From JBNAGF01 sp049801055 (GTDB taxonomy: Bacteria; Pseudomonadota; Alphaproteobacteria; Rhodobacterales; Rhodobacteraceae), in contig NZ_JBNAGF010000001.1 in assembly GCF_049801055.1 (NCBI RefSeq), positions 434,001-498,000 of the forward strand: a stretch of 64,000 bases of DNA, read 5' to 3'. Positions 51,578 through 60,708 of this stretch are shown in pieces (within the stretch, counting starts at the first letter, position 1; every line of letters begins with the position of its first letter). Below the pieces are notes generated by a model. It made no database searches and was not told the origin of the DNA. It saw only the letters and a list, made by a program, of their open reading frames with translations. Both the position numbers and the translations under genes were made by a program.

Positions 51578-52282
51578 GTGCCAGCCCAGACCGACCGCGC
51601 CCCGATCAGTATCGTGATCCCGACGCTTAACGCGATGGGAAACCTGCCGCGTTGTCTCGAGTCGCTGATGGAGGGATTGCCAGCCGGGTTGATCAGAGAT
51701 GTCATCGTAAGCGACGGCGAGTCGGAGGATGCGACGTGCAGGTTGGCCGAAGCTGCCGGTGCCAGCGTCGTTTCAGGTCGCGCGTCGCGTGGCGGTCAGT
51801 TGCGTCGGGGCTGTGCCCTGGCCAAGGGTGACTGGCTGTTGGTGTTGCATGCCGACAGTGTGCTGCCACCCGGATGGGCCGAGCAGGTTGCAACGCATAT
51901 ACATGAATCTTCTGACCCTGCGGCGTTCCATCTCAGCTTCCGGGCTGCGGGTCTGGCTCCCGTCTGGGTGGCCGGTTGGGCCAATTTCCGAAGCCGGGTA
52001 TTCGGGCTGCCGTTTGGCGATCAGGGCCTGCTGTTGCAACGGGCCGATTATGAAAGCGCTGGCGGTTATCCGGACATCCCGTTGATGGAGGACGTTGCGC
52101 TGGTCCAATCGCTTAAGCGAGCAGGCAAGCCGCCGGTTCTGATATCCACGATCATCAGCTCTGGGGCTGACAGATATCGATCCAACGGATGGGTACGCCG
52201 GGGCGCGCGAAACCTGTGGACCCAGATCCGCTACTTTGCAGGGGTCAGCCCGGAAAAACTGGCCCGGGCTTACATGCGCTGA
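51578..52282 (+). CDS. Family 2 glycosyltransferase (rSAM/selenodomain-associated type)
   Basis: This 234-residue glycosyltransferase-A fold protein begins ISIVIPTLNAMGNLPRCLESL and has DVIVSDGESEDATCRLAEAAGA, the metal-binding LVLHADS, FGDQGLLLQRADYESAGGYPDIPLMEDVALVQSLKRAG. These match the short transferase group often annotated as TIGR04283, sometimes linked with arsenosugar synthesis. The start is GTG at 51578. No arsenic or selenium gene adjoins it, so the acceptor is unknown. Confidence 0.78.
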   Translation: MPAQTDRAPISIVIPTLNAMGNLPRCLESLMEGLPAGLIRDVIVSDGESEDATCRLAEAAGASVVSGRASRGGQLRRGCALAKGDWLLVLHADSVLPPGWAEQVATHIHESSDPAAFHLSFRAAGLAPVWVAGWANFRSRVFGLPFGDQGLLLQRADYESAGGYPDIPLMEDVALVQSLKRAGKPPVLISTIISSGADRYRSNGWVRRGARNLWTQIRYFAGVSPEKLARAYMR

Positions 52283-52389
52283 AATCCTGCGTATCCGGTT
52301 TCCGGCTCCTTGCGTCGAAATTGCAGTTTCCCTGACCGGCTGGCACCGCTATACGGGCTCGGGTTTGAAATCGCAGTAGAGGACCGGAT

Positions 52390-53685
52390 ATGGCCAATGT
52401 GGTGGTTGTCGGCGCCCAGTGGGGCGACGAAGGCAAAGGCAAAATCGTCGACTGGCTGAGCGAACGCGCCGATGTGATCGCGCGGTTTCAGGGCGGTCAC
52501 AATGCAGGACATACACTGGTTATCGACGGAAAGGTCTACAAACTGCACGCGCTCCCTTCGGGTGTGGTGCGGGGAGGCAAGCTTTCGGTTATTGGCAATG
52601 GCGTGGTTCTGGATCCGTGGCATCTGATCAACGAGATCGAAACTGTGCGCGAACAGGGCGTGGAGATTTCCCCAGAAACACTGATGATCGCAGAAAACAC
52701 GCCTTTGATTCTGCCAATTCACGGAGAATTGGACCGGGCCCGCGAAGAAGCCGCCAGCAAGGGTACCAAGATCGGAACCACCGGTCGCGGTATCGGCCCG
52801 TGCTATGAGGACAAGGTGGGCCGCCGGGCCATTCGCGTGGCCGATCTGGCCGACCGGGCAACGCTGGAAGCCCGAGTGGACCGTGCGCTGCAGCACCACG
52901 ACCCCCTGCGCAAGGGGCTTGGGATCGAGCCAATCGACCGCGATTCCTTGTTGGCGCAGCTGGTCGAGATCGCACCAAAGATCCTGCCATTTGCAGCTCC
53001 GGTCTGGAAAGTGCTGAACGAGAAACGCAAGTCTGGCAAACGGATCCTGTTCGAAGGGGCTCAGGGCGCACTGCTGGATATTGACTTCGGAACCTATCCT
53101 TTTGTGACATCCTCCAACGTGATCGCGGGGCAGGCCGCCACCGGTGTCGGTATCGGTCCGAACTCGATCGATTTCGTTCTGGGAATTGTCAAAGCCTACA
53201 CCACCCGCGTGGGCGAGGGGCCGTTTCCGACCGAACTTGATGACGCGGACGGCCAGCGCCTCGGCGAACGCGGGCACGAGTTTGGTACCACCACGGGGCG
53301 CCAGCGCCGCTGTGGCTGGTTCGATGCCTGCCTTGTGCGTCAGACATGTGCCACGTCGGGGATCAACGGAATCTCGCTGACCAAGCTGGACGTGCTGGAC
53401 GGGTTTGAAACGCTGAAGATCTGCACCGGTTATGACCTGGATGGCCAGCGGCTCGACTATCTCCCGACCGCGGCCGACCAGCAGGCCCGCTGCACTCCGA
53501 TCTACGAGGAAATGCCGGGTTGGAGCGAATCCACCGAAGGCGCCCGCAGTTGGGCTGACCTGCCTGCCAACGCGATCAAGTATGTGCGGCGCGTTGAGGA
53601 ACTGATCAACTGTCCGGTGGCGCTCTTGTCCACCTCGCCGGAGCGGGAGGACACCATTCTGGTGACCGACCCGTTTGCCGACTGA
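52390..53685 (+). CDS. purA: Adenylosuccinate synthetase
   Basis: This 431-residue GTP-dependent enzyme makes adenylosuccinate from IMP and aspartate in AMP synthesis. It has the N-terminal VVVVGAQWGDEGKGKIVDWL with catalytic Asp, FQGGHNAGHTLV, TTGRGIGPCYEDKV, ILFEGAQGALLDIDFGTYPFVTSSN and the C-terminal KLDVLDGFETLKICTGY. All conserved blocks are present. It overlaps the DUF2842 gene by one base (TGATG). Confidence 0.97.
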   Translation: MANVVVVGAQWGDEGKGKIVDWLSERADVIARFQGGHNAGHTLVIDGKVYKLHALPSGVVRGGKLSVIGNGVVLDPWHLINEIETVREQGVEISPETLMIAENTPLILPIHGELDRAREEAASKGTKIGTTGRGIGPCYEDKVGRRAIRVADLADRATLEARVDRALQHHDPLRKGLGIEPIDRDSLLAQLVEIAPKILPFAAPVWKVLNEKRKSGKRILFEGAQGALLDIDFGTYPFVTSSNVIAGQAATGVGIGPNSIDFVLGIVKAYTTRVGEGPFPTELDDADGQRLGERGHEFGTTTGRQRRCGWFDACLVRQTCATSGINGISLTKLDVLDGFETLKICTGYDLDGQRLDYLPTAADQQARCTPIYEEMPGWSESTEGARSWADLPANAIKYVRRVEELINCPVALLSTSPEREDTILVTDPFAD

Positions 53686-53915
53686 TGGCTGACAAGAGCG
53701 GTCTGAGCTACAAGGCCCGGCGGCGCTGGTCGCTGGTCATTCTGTTGATCGGATTGCCGCTGTACATCGTGGCGGCGGTGACGGTTGTGAACTGGATCGA
53801 CAGGCCGCCACTGGTGGTCGAGCTGCTTGTCTATATCGTGCTTGGTCTTCTCTGGATCATGCCGTTCCGGTTCGTGTTCCGTGGTGTCGGAAAGGAAAAT
53901 GACGACCCCGAATAA
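53685..53915 (+). CDS. DUF2842 small membrane protein
   Basis: This 76-residue protein has two predicted membrane helices (WSLVILLIGLPLYIVAAVTVVNWI and LVVELLVYIVLGLLWIMPFRFVFRGV), matching the DUF2842 family. The function is unknown. It is translationally coupled to purA through a TGATG overlap, an arrangement that I recall as common in Rhodobacterales, and ends just before a bidirectional terminator. Confidence 0.85.
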   Translation: MADKSGLSYKARRRWSLVILLIGLPLYIVAAVTVVNWIDRPPLVVELLVYIVLGLLWIMPFRFVFRGVGKENDDPE

Positions 53916-53961
53916 CGCCGGTTCGCCGTTGGACACAATGGACATGTTCGAATTTCAAAAC

Positions 53962-53992
53962 AAAAAAGCGGGCCGTTCAGGCCCGCTTTTTT
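53962..53992. terminator. Bidirectional intrinsic terminator
   Basis: GCGGGCC (53968-53974) pairs with GGCCCGC (53980-53986) around GTTCA, flanked by six A and six T. It ends the purA-DUF2842 unit rightward and the acidic-protein gene leftward, which stops at 54011. Confidence 0.9.
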
Positions 53993-54010
53993 GTTGCGCG
54001 TTTAGGCGTA

Positions 54011-56236
54011 TTAGCCGGCTTCGCGCTCATCGGGTCGAAAGCCGATGATTCCCGAGGCAGCAAAGCGTCCGCCACCGGTCTTTTCGATCTTGCCGTCGCG
54101 AAGAAGTTGGCCGAATGAGCGCAACCCGTCTTCGCGGTTGAATTCCTGATCCTCGACCTGGCGCACCTTGTTCATCAGCTGCGGGCGCGAGAACTGTTCG
54201 CGACCTTCGACGAACGACATGTAGGACGCCGCCGCTTCGAGCAGATCGGGCAGTTCGTTGGCACCCATCTCCCGTGCATAGGCGACAAAACCACCTTCGG
54301 GTTCGGTTACCTCCATGTCTTCAAGCGGAGTTGCGATGCGACGCGGGCGAACCGGGCCACGCTTGGCCTCTTCGGTGTCGACACGCTGTTCTGCCACCAG
54401 CTTCAGCGGTGCCGGGCGGCTGTCGCTTTCTGCTGGGCGGTCACGTCCCGATGTTCCGGCAACCGGCCGGCGGGGTTTTACGACGCTGGCCAGATCGTCA
54501 CGATACTCTTCGTTGGATGAGCGGGTGCCCATGGTGCCGCCCGCTGAACGCTCGGCTTCTGTGGCAGCGCGAGCGGCGCGCAGATGCGAATAGGCTTCGC
54601 GGCTGGAAGAGTTCTCGGGGTCTTCGAGCTTTTCGTCGGCAGTGGCCAGCAGACGGGACAGATCGTCCTCGCTCGCGCCCTCTTCAGAAGCCGCAGCATG
54701 GTCGGTGTAAGCCTCCTCAAGAGGTTCGTACCCCATGGTGTCGGCATCAGCCATGTGACCGGCGCCCATGTCAGCTGCGTCTGCAACTGCACCGACTTGA
54801 TCGTCTTCATCCTCGAACTCATCGAGACCCGCGCGAAGATCGGCTTCAACTTCGGCCAGTTCGCGCATCAGGTCAGCTTCGTCTTCGTCCGAAAGGGAGC
54901 TGTCGGCATCCTGCGCATCGGGTTCGGCGATGGCCCCGGCGTCAGAAACATCCAGTTCGCCCGAAGCAACCGCGTCTCCGAATTCGGACCGTTTGACCTT
55001 GATCACTTGACCGGGCAGTTCGGCTGCCTGTTCCTGCTGCGCGTCACCGAGGATGTTCAGCAACTCGTCGTCGTCCTCGTCTGCTTCGGCCATGGCGGCC
55101 TCGTCGAGATCTCCAAAGATGCTGTCGTCGGCTTCGTTTTTCAGATCGCTTTCGGCAATAGACTCATGCCCTACAAAGGCTTCTTCTTCGAGATCTTCCT
55201 CGAATTCGCTGTCGAGGGCCTCGGACAGCTTTTCTTCCGTTTCCGTGGCCATATCCGGCGCGGTCAGGGCGTCCGACGCGTCGGTCTCGGGTTCGTCCAG
55301 AATCGGCTCACCGGCATCAAGGCGATCGAACACAGCCGCAAGCTCGGAATCTCCGGCATCGTCTTCGGAGATCTCACCTGCCAGTTCGTGGGTATCGTCC
55401 TCAGCCAGCGCATCCGAGATTTCGGCAGCGGTCTGAGCGACATAATCTTCGGCATGCTCGTCTTCGGCATACTCCTCGTCATAGGCTTCATCTTCGGCCT
55501 GAGTCTCGGAACTGGAGACCACAGCGCGAATACGCTGAAGCTTGGCGGCAATGCTCTCGGGCGCAGCGGCAGTTTCTGCTTGGGCCACAGGTTCGGCGTC
55601 GAGGTCTTCGACCTCATCGTCACCGTCGTCCATTGCGTCGGCAGACAGATCCACGGGTGCTGCAAAAAACGCCTCGGTTGTCTCGGCGACTGGTTCGACG
55701 GTTTCTTCTGCAGCGCTCGCTTCGGAAATGTCCGCAGCGGGGCTTTCGACCTCAACAGTCTCAGGCACGTCCGCAGATTCGTCTTCGGCCATGTCGGTCA
55801 GGTCGGCGGCCGTCTCTGGCTCGGCCGCTGCGGCAGGTGCGGGCGCAGGTTCTGCGACTGGTGGGGCCGGAGCGATAGCCGGAGCGATCTCGGGTTGCGC
55901 AACCGGGGCAGTGTCCTGTGGGGCCTCTACGACAGGTTCAGCAACTGCCGGAGCCGCGGCTGCCGGCAAGGCGGCAGAAGGATCGGCGGCACGCAAAACG
56001 ATTCCGCTGTCGCCCTGGCGTGCTTCGACCCGCCGCGTGATTTCGCGTTCGGCAATGCGCGCCAGCATTTCAGCATCGGGTTGGGGCGGCTCAGCGCCGA
56101 AATACCGGTCATCTGCTGCCAGATCCCGGAAATACTCGGCAATCGCCTTCATGGTGTCGAAGGACTCTTCAAAGCCTTCCAACGTGCAGGAAAACGTGCC
56201 GTATGAAACGGTCAATACCTTGTTGTTCTGAACCAT
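54011..56236 (-). CDS. Large acidic protein with conserved ends, unknown function
   Basis: This 741-residue protein has a compact N-terminal region (MVQNNKVLTVSYGTFSCTLEGF and TMKAIAEYFRDLAADDRYFGAE). A very long Glu/Asp/Ala/Pro-rich linker follows at about 75-560. The basic-hydrophobic C-terminal region carries IATPLEDMEVTEPEGGFVAYAREMGANELPDLLEAAASYMSFVEGREQFSRPQLMNKVRQVE. Proteins of this layout are widespread in Rhodobacterales and are sometimes labelled CheA-like, but no kinase or phosphotransfer motif is visible. The repeated acidic linker suggests a scaffold. It is monocistronic and sits between a terminator and the thiamine pyrophosphokinase gene. Confidence 0.75.
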   Translation of the reverse strand: MVQNNKVLTVSYGTFSCTLEGFEESFDTMKAIAEYFRDLAADDRYFGAEPPQPDAEMLARIAEREITRRVEARQGDSGIVLRAADPSAALPAAAAPAVAEPVVEAPQDTAPVAQPEIAPAIAPAPPVAEPAPAPAAAAEPETAADLTDMAEDESADVPETVEVESPAADISEASAAEETVEPVAETTEAFFAAPVDLSADAMDDGDDEVEDLDAEPVAQAETAAAPESIAAKLQRIRAVVSSSETQAEDEAYDEEYAEDEHAEDYVAQTAAEISDALAEDDTHELAGEISEDDAGDSELAAVFDRLDAGEPILDEPETDASDALTAPDMATETEEKLSEALDSEFEEDLEEEAFVGHESIAESDLKNEADDSIFGDLDEAAMAEADEDDDELLNILGDAQQEQAAELPGQVIKVKRSEFGDAVASGELDVSDAGAIAEPDAQDADSSLSDEDEADLMRELAEVEADLRAGLDEFEDEDDQVGAVADAADMGAGHMADADTMGYEPLEEAYTDHAAASEEGASEDDLSRLLATADEKLEDPENSSSREAYSHLRAARAATEAERSAGGTMGTRSSNEEYRDDLASVVKPRRPVAGTSGRDRPAESDSRPAPLKLVAEQRVDTEEAKRGPVRPRRIATPLEDMEVTEPEGGFVAYAREMGANELPDLLEAAASYMSFVEGREQFSRPQLMNKVRQVEDQEFNREDGLRSFGQLLRDGKIEKTGGGRFAASGIIGFRPDEREAG

Positions 56237-56375
56237 AGGATGCTCGTCCTCTACAAGTTTATTGACAAACGCCTACCACGCGTCGCAAGACGATTTCGGC
56301 CCGAATCCGTGCAATTGATCGTATCATTTTGTGACCAGATTGTGTCCTGTTTCCAAAATCGGCATTAATGCTGGC

Positions 56376-57092
56376 ATGACTTCCCCGATTGTTCAATCCA
56401 GCGATCCAGTAACACTAGTTGGCGGCGGAGATCTGTCCCCTGAGGACATTTCGCAGGCACTTTCGGTCGCACCGTGCCTTGTTGCGGCCGACGGTGGCGC
56501 CCGTGCGGTGATTGCCGAAGGGCACGAACCCCGGGCCGTTATCGGAGATTTCGATTCTCTGCAGCCAGAGGATCGAGCGAATTTGCCGCAAGATGTTCTG
56601 TTTCCGATTCGTGAACAGGACAGCACCGATTTCGACAAGGCGCTGCGCAACATTCAGGCCCCTCTTGTGCTGGGCGTCGGTTTCCTCGGAGGACGCATCG
56701 ATCATCAACTGGCCGTCTTCAATGCGCTGGTTCGCCATGCCGACCGACCCTGCTTGTTGTTAGGCGCGCATGAGGTGATCTTCCATGCGCCGCAGCGACT
56801 TGAGTTGTCCGTCGAGCCGGGCAGCATCGTTTCTCTGTTCCCGCTTGCATCGGTCACCGGACGGTCGCACGGGCTGGAATGGCCGATCGACGGGCTGCAA
56901 TTGGCGCCGGACGGGCGGGTCGGGACGTCGAACCGGGCCTTGGGGCCGATTGTTCTGGAAATGGACACGCCGGGCCTGCTGGTGCTGGTCCCGCGTGTCG
57001 AGTTGAACACTGTCATCCGGGCATTCGGGATTTCGCAGACGGATTCTGCTGAGCGGCTCGCAGCCGAGCTGTGGCCTGCTCGCGCAAAATGA
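56376..57092 (+). CDS. thiN: Thiamine pyrophosphokinase
   Basis: This 238-residue kinase makes thiamine diphosphate from thiamine and ATP. Motifs are LVAADGGARAVIAEGHEP, VIGDFDSLQPEDRANL and EQDSTDFDKALRNI, the usual DFDS and substrate-binding blocks, followed by LGVGFLGGRIDHQLAVFNAL. The ATG at 56376 is chosen; the frame is open to 56331. Its last 80 bases overlap the 3' end of the convergent EamA transporter gene, an unusual amount. Confidence 0.88.
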   Translation: MTSPIVQSSDPVTLVGGGDLSPEDISQALSVAPCLVAADGGARAVIAEGHEPRAVIGDFDSLQPEDRANLPQDVLFPIREQDSTDFDKALRNIQAPLVLGVGFLGGRIDHQLAVFNALVRHADRPCLLLGAHEVIFHAPQRLELSVEPGSIVSLFPLASVTGRSHGLEWPIDGLQLAPDGRVGTSNRALGPIVLEMDTPGLLVLVPRVELNTVIRAFGISQTDSAERLAAELWPARAK

Positions 57093-57963
57093 CATACAGC
57101 CCCGCGCCTATCGTCACACAGATGCCGATCGCGGACAGCCCGTCGGGCAAATCGTGAAAGATCAGCCAGCCGATCGTGGTCGCAACAGGGATCTCCAGAT
57201 ATTGCATGGGTGCGAGGGTAGCTGATGGTGCATAGCGCAGTGCCCAAGTCATCAGCAGGTGGCCTAGCGTGCCGAGCAAACCGATGGCGAGCAACAGCCA
57301 AAACGTCTGCAAGTCCGGCCAGACAAAGGACAGCCCTTCAAATCCGGCGCTGTGCCCGATCAACAAGGCAGGGGTCAGGATAGCTGTTGCAAAGACCCCT
57401 GACACGGCCTGCAGGGCAATGGGATCGGTGTCGCGGGCCAGCTGGCGGGTGACAAGCATGAAAAGTGCAAAGACGACGGCCACCAACAACGGCCAGAGCG
57501 CGGGCAAGCCAACTTCGGCAAAGCTCGGTTGGATCACCATCAGGGTCCCGGCAAATCCCACAGCGCAGGCAGTGATGCGGCGAATACCCACCTCTTCGTT
57601 CAGAACGAACCGGCCCAAAAGCAGCATGATGAAGGGCATGACAAAGGCAATTGCGACTGCATCCGCCAGAGGCAGGTATTTCAAAGCGGTGAACATGGCT
57701 CCAATACCGACGATGTGCAGCGCTGTCCGCCAAAGAGTCAGGCGCAGCGGCCGGCCCTTCAGCAACGCCGGGATCCGGTTCTGACGCCCGGTCAGAAAGA
57801 TAAGCGGCGCCAGCGCCAGTACCTGAACTGCAAACCGCGCGAACAGCAGTTCGCCCAGTGGAATGTATCCGCCCAACAGCTTGGCAACCGCGTCACCCAG
57901 CGGGGCAACGACGCAAAAACCAAGCATAAGGAAAATGCCCAGAACCGGGCGATCGTCGGACAT
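57013..57963 (-). CDS. EamA/DMT-family transporter
   Basis: This 316-residue membrane protein has about ten predicted helices in two EamA halves (FLMLGFCVVAPLGDAVAKLLGGYIPLGELLFARFAVQVLALAPLIF, ALKYLPLADAVAIAFVMPFIMLLLGRFVLNEEVG, and FLLLAIGLLGTLGHLLMTWALRYAPSATLAPMQYLEIPVATTIGWLIFHDLPDG). Family members export amino acids and metabolites. The substrate is unknown. It overlaps the thiN end by 80 bases and is followed upstream by sdaA on the same strand after 45 bases. Confidence 0.85.
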   Translation of the reverse strand: MSDDRPVLGIFLMLGFCVVAPLGDAVAKLLGGYIPLGELLFARFAVQVLALAPLIFLTGRQNRIPALLKGRPLRLTLWRTALHIVGIGAMFTALKYLPLADAVAIAFVMPFIMLLLGRFVLNEEVGIRRITACAVGFAGTLMVIQPSFAEVGLPALWPLLVAVVFALFMLVTRQLARDTDPIALQAVSGVFATAILTPALLIGHSAGFEGLSFVWPDLQTFWLLLAIGLLGTLGHLLMTWALRYAPSATLAPMQYLEIPVATTIGWLIFHDLPDGLSAIGICVTIGAGLYVILREQATARLRAAQQNPSAKSRMPG

Positions 57964-58008
57964 GACGGGCAGGCTAGTGTAGATCCCCGTCTGTGGAAAT
58001 GGGCAACA

Positions 58009-59382
58009 TCAGCAGTTGGGCACGTTGACTGCCAGTCCGCCCAGCGAGGTTTCCTTGTATTTCTCATGCATGTCGTTGCCGGTCTGGCGCATGGTTTCGA
58101 TTACCGCATCAAGAGGCACAAGATGAGTGCCGTCGCCGCGCAACGCCAGCGAGGCCGCGGATACCGCCTTGATCGCGCCCAATCCGTTGCGTTCGATACA
58201 GGGAACCTGCACCAGCCCACGAATGGGGTCGCAGGTCATGCCCAGGTGATGTTCCAATGCGATCTCGGCGGCATTCTCCACCTGTTCCGGCGTGCCACCC
58301 ATCACGGCGCAAAGCCCCGCCGCTGCCATTGCCGAGGCGCTGCCCACTTCGGCCTGGCAACCCGCTTCGGCCCCCGAAATCGAGGCGTTAAACTTGACCA
58401 GCCCGCCGATGGCGGCGGCGGTCAGCAAGAACTCCTCGACATGAGAAGGTGCCGCCCCGGGAACGTGATCGAGATAATAGCGAAGAACTGCGGGCAGCAC
58501 GCCTGCCGCTCCGTTGGTTGGCGCGGTGACCACTTGTCCGCCGGCGGCATTTTCTTCGTTTACCGCCATCGCATAGACGCTGATCCAGTCGTTGATCGTG
58601 TGCGGAGCGGACAGGTTCATACCCCGCTCGGCCTGAAGGGCATCGTGTATCCCCTTTGCCCTGCGGCGCACGCTGAGCCCGCCGGGCAGGATGCCGTCGG
58701 CTGCGAGGCCGCGTTCGATGCAATTGTTCATGACCTCCCAAAGCCTTGCGCTGCCCTTGGAAAAGCTCTCTTCGCACCCGCGGGCAATTTCATTGCCCCG
58801 CTTCATGGCCGCGATTGATCTGCCTGATGCCTTGGCCATCTCAAGCATCTCGGCTGCGGTCGTGAACGGAAAGGGGACCGGAGCTCCGTCGTCCACGGCC
58901 TTGCCCTCGGCCAGTTCCTCTTCGGTCAGAACGAACCCGCCTCCGATAGAGTAGTAGACCTGACGCAGGATCACGTCTCCCTGAGCATCGGTCGCCATCA
59001 GAATCATCCCGTTGGCATGGCCGGGAAGGGCATGGTCGTAGTCAAAGGTCAGGTCCGACTTCGGATCGAACTGCAACTGCGGCAGCCCGTCGGGTGTCAG
59101 CGTGCGAGTTGACCGATTGGCCGCAAGGGCGGCCTCGGACTTTTCCTGGTCATAGGTTTCGGGAATGATCCCGGCCAGTCCGAGTATGGTTGCGCGATCC
59201 GTTGCATGGCCCACGCCGGTAAAGGCGAGCGATCCGTGAAGAGACACGCGAAGACCCGCAAACTCGAACGGAGAGGCGCGCATGAGGTCGAGAAAGCGTG
59301 CTGCTGCCACCATCGGACCCATCGTGTGAGAGGACGAAGGGCCGACCCCAACTTTGAACATATCGAAAACAGATAGAAACAT
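58009..59382 (-). CDS. sdaA: L-serine dehydratase
   Basis: This 457-residue one-chain L-serine ammonia-lyase converts serine to pyruvate and ammonia. It has the N-terminal FLSVFDMFKVGVGPSSSHTMGPM and the iron-sulfur cysteines in GAEAGCQAEVGSA, GMTCDPIRGLVQVPCIERN and the C-terminal VNVPNC. The cluster is a 4Fe-4S type in family members. The ATG at 59382 lies one base beyond the stop of the upstream GST-like gene, so coupling is likely. Confidence 0.95.
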   Translation of the reverse strand: MFLSVFDMFKVGVGPSSSHTMGPMVAAARFLDLMRASPFEFAGLRVSLHGSLAFTGVGHATDRATILGLAGIIPETYDQEKSEAALAANRSTRTLTPDGLPQLQFDPKSDLTFDYDHALPGHANGMILMATDAQGDVILRQVYYSIGGGFVLTEEELAEGKAVDDGAPVPFPFTTAAEMLEMAKASGRSIAAMKRGNEIARGCEESFSKGSARLWEVMNNCIERGLAADGILPGGLSVRRRAKGIHDALQAERGMNLSAPHTINDWISVYAMAVNEENAAGGQVVTAPTNGAAGVLPAVLRYYLDHVPGAAPSHVEEFLLTAAAIGGLVKFNASISGAEAGCQAEVGSASAMAAAGLCAVMGGTPEQVENAAEIALEHHLGMTCDPIRGLVQVPCIERNGLGAIKAVSAASLALRGDGTHLVPLDAVIETMRQTGNDMHEKYKETSLGGLAVNVPNC

Positions 59383-59383
59383 G

Positions 59384-60085
59384 TCAGGTCGCCGATCCTG
59401 TCGGAGGGTTGGCATAAGTGGGTGATGTAAACGGCGTCGCCCCGAGCCCTTCGGCCACTATGCAGGCGCGGGTAGCCGGGCGATGTTCCAGCGCCTGAAG
59501 GATGCGCTGCAGATGAGGCGTGTCAGCGATGTTGAACCAGTCGCGATCGCCGCCTTTCGGGTAGATCGCCATCCACCGCATCATGCACGCAACATAGTAA
59601 TTCAGTACCGATGGGTGATCCGGGGACAACCAGTCCGGTCTGCCTCGGGCTTGCTCATCGAGCAGGGAAAGATGCCGCCTCAGCCGCGGTCGGATACCCG
59701 CGCGTAGCGTTTCGGCCTGATCAGCAGCAATATATGTTTCCGCATAAAACAGGATGCGCAGGTCTGCATGCAGTGTGTTTGACGCAAAAAACAGCCACTT
59801 CAGGAATGTCGCCCGGTCGGGATCTGTCGGCGCTGGCGCCAGTTGATCGTGGGTATCGGCCAGCCACAGCAGGATGGCTGCGGTTTCAAAGAGTGGTCCG
59901 TGCGGGGTCTCTAAAACCGGAATAAGTCCGTTCGGATTGAGCTCCCGATAGCTGGCGCTGTCCTGTTCCCGGATACTTCGATCCACTAACGCCGTATCGT
60001 AACTCAGCTGCATTTCCTCCATCGCCAAGCGGATCACCAGCGAGGCGTTGTCAGGGGCAAAATGAAGAACGTAATCAGCAGTCAT
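59384..60085 (-). CDS. Glutathione S-transferase-like protein
   Basis: This 233-residue protein has a thioredoxin-type N-terminal domain (ADYVLHFAPDNASLVIRLAMEEMQ and the cis-Pro/glutathione region NPNGLIPVLETPHGPLFETAAILLWLAD). An all-helical C-terminal domain follows. Ser in the DNASLVIR segment is the likely glutathione-activating residue. The ATG at 60085 is preferred over the frame's extension to 60178. The gene is adjacent to sdaA and possibly cotranscribed with it. The substrate is unknown. Confidence 0.82.
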   Translation of the reverse strand: MTADYVLHFAPDNASLVIRLAMEEMQLSYDTALVDRSIREQDSASYRELNPNGLIPVLETPHGPLFETAAILLWLADTHDQLAPAPTDPDRATFLKWLFFASNTLHADLRILFYAETYIAADQAETLRAGIRPRLRRHLSLLDEQARGRPDWLSPDHPSVLNYYVACMMRWMAIYPKGGDRDWFNIADTPHLQRILQALEHRPATRACIVAEGLGATPFTSPTYANPPTGSAT

Positions 60086-60193
60086 TGCCAGACCATAGGC
60101 AGCGATGCCGCGTTCAACCTGTCCAAAGGCGACCAATAATTCCAAAAAACGCGCAACCCGGACGTTCACCCGGATCACGGCATGTCTTGATTG

Positions 60194-60634
60194 TCAGCCG
60201 CACGCGCGTCGCCGCGATAGGGTCAGCCCGTCCCGTAGGTTCAAGCTCAGCAGTGTGATGTTTGTGGCCCCGGCCAAGAGTTCCAAAGCTTGGACTGTGT
60301 AAAAGAGGCTATCGAACATTCCGGCCTGCGCGCGCAGCGCAAGAAACACTGCGCTTGGTAACAGGACTAGCAGGCCGTTACCTGCAATGAGCTTCATCCG
60401 CCGTGATTTTTCAGCAACCACTGGCAGCTTCATCCGCTTTCCAAGTTTGGCTCCGGAGGCACCGGCGGTCGCCATGGCCGGGATCAACAGAATCATTCCG
60501 TAGAGTATCGCCATCTTCGCACTCGCGACTTGTTCGTGGGTGCCGGTTGTCTCGACGATCACGGTGGATGTCCAGAACGTTACAATCGTGAGAAGGGCAA
60601 CGGTCCCGGCAGCGGCATGCAGTTTGGCAGACAT
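60194..60634 (-). CDS. Small membrane protein of unknown function, MarR-linked
   Basis: This 146-residue protein has four predicted membrane helices (AAAGTVALLTIVTFWTSTVIV, ASAKMAILYGMILLIPAMATAGAS, LIAGNGLLVLLPSAVFLAL, LFYTVQALELLAGATNITLLSL). It carries no known enzyme motif. It is divergent from the marR-type gene at 60709, with two matching palindromes between them, so it is probably the regulated target. A GST-like gene follows it downstream on the same strand. Confidence 0.7.
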   Translation of the reverse strand: MSAKLHAAAGTVALLTIVTFWTSTVIVETTGTHEQVASAKMAILYGMILLIPAMATAGASGAKLGKRMKLPVVAEKSRRMKLIAGNGLLVLLPSAVFLALRAQAGMFDSLFYTVQALELLAGATNITLLSLNLRDGLTLSRRRACG

Positions 60635-60650
60635 CGTATCAATTCCTTTA

Positions 60651-60662
60651 ATAGCATGCTAT
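60651..60662. promoter_or_regulatory. MarR-type operator, copy 1
   Basis: ATAGCATGCTAT is a perfect 12-base palindrome, 16 bases upstream of the membrane-protein ATG. It lies in the divergent gap and repeats at 60678 with one change. Confidence 0.65.
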
Positions 60663-60677
60663 GTAAATAAGCATTGT

Positions 60678-60689
60678 ATAGCGTGCTAT
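60678..60689. promoter_or_regulatory. MarR-type operator, copy 2
   Basis: ATAGCGTGCTAT repeats copy 1 with one mismatch in the centre, spaced 27 bases centre to centre. It lies 19 bases upstream of the MarR ATG. The pair suits autoregulation and repression of the divergent gene. Confidence 0.65.
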
Positions 60690-60708
60690 TCAAGTGTTGT
60701 TTTGAACT

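Noticed and set aside
54584..56206. 540-codon rightward frame antisense to the large acidic protein
   Set aside because: The repetitive Glu/Asp codons of the true gene give a long open opposite frame. It has no start signal or motif of its own.
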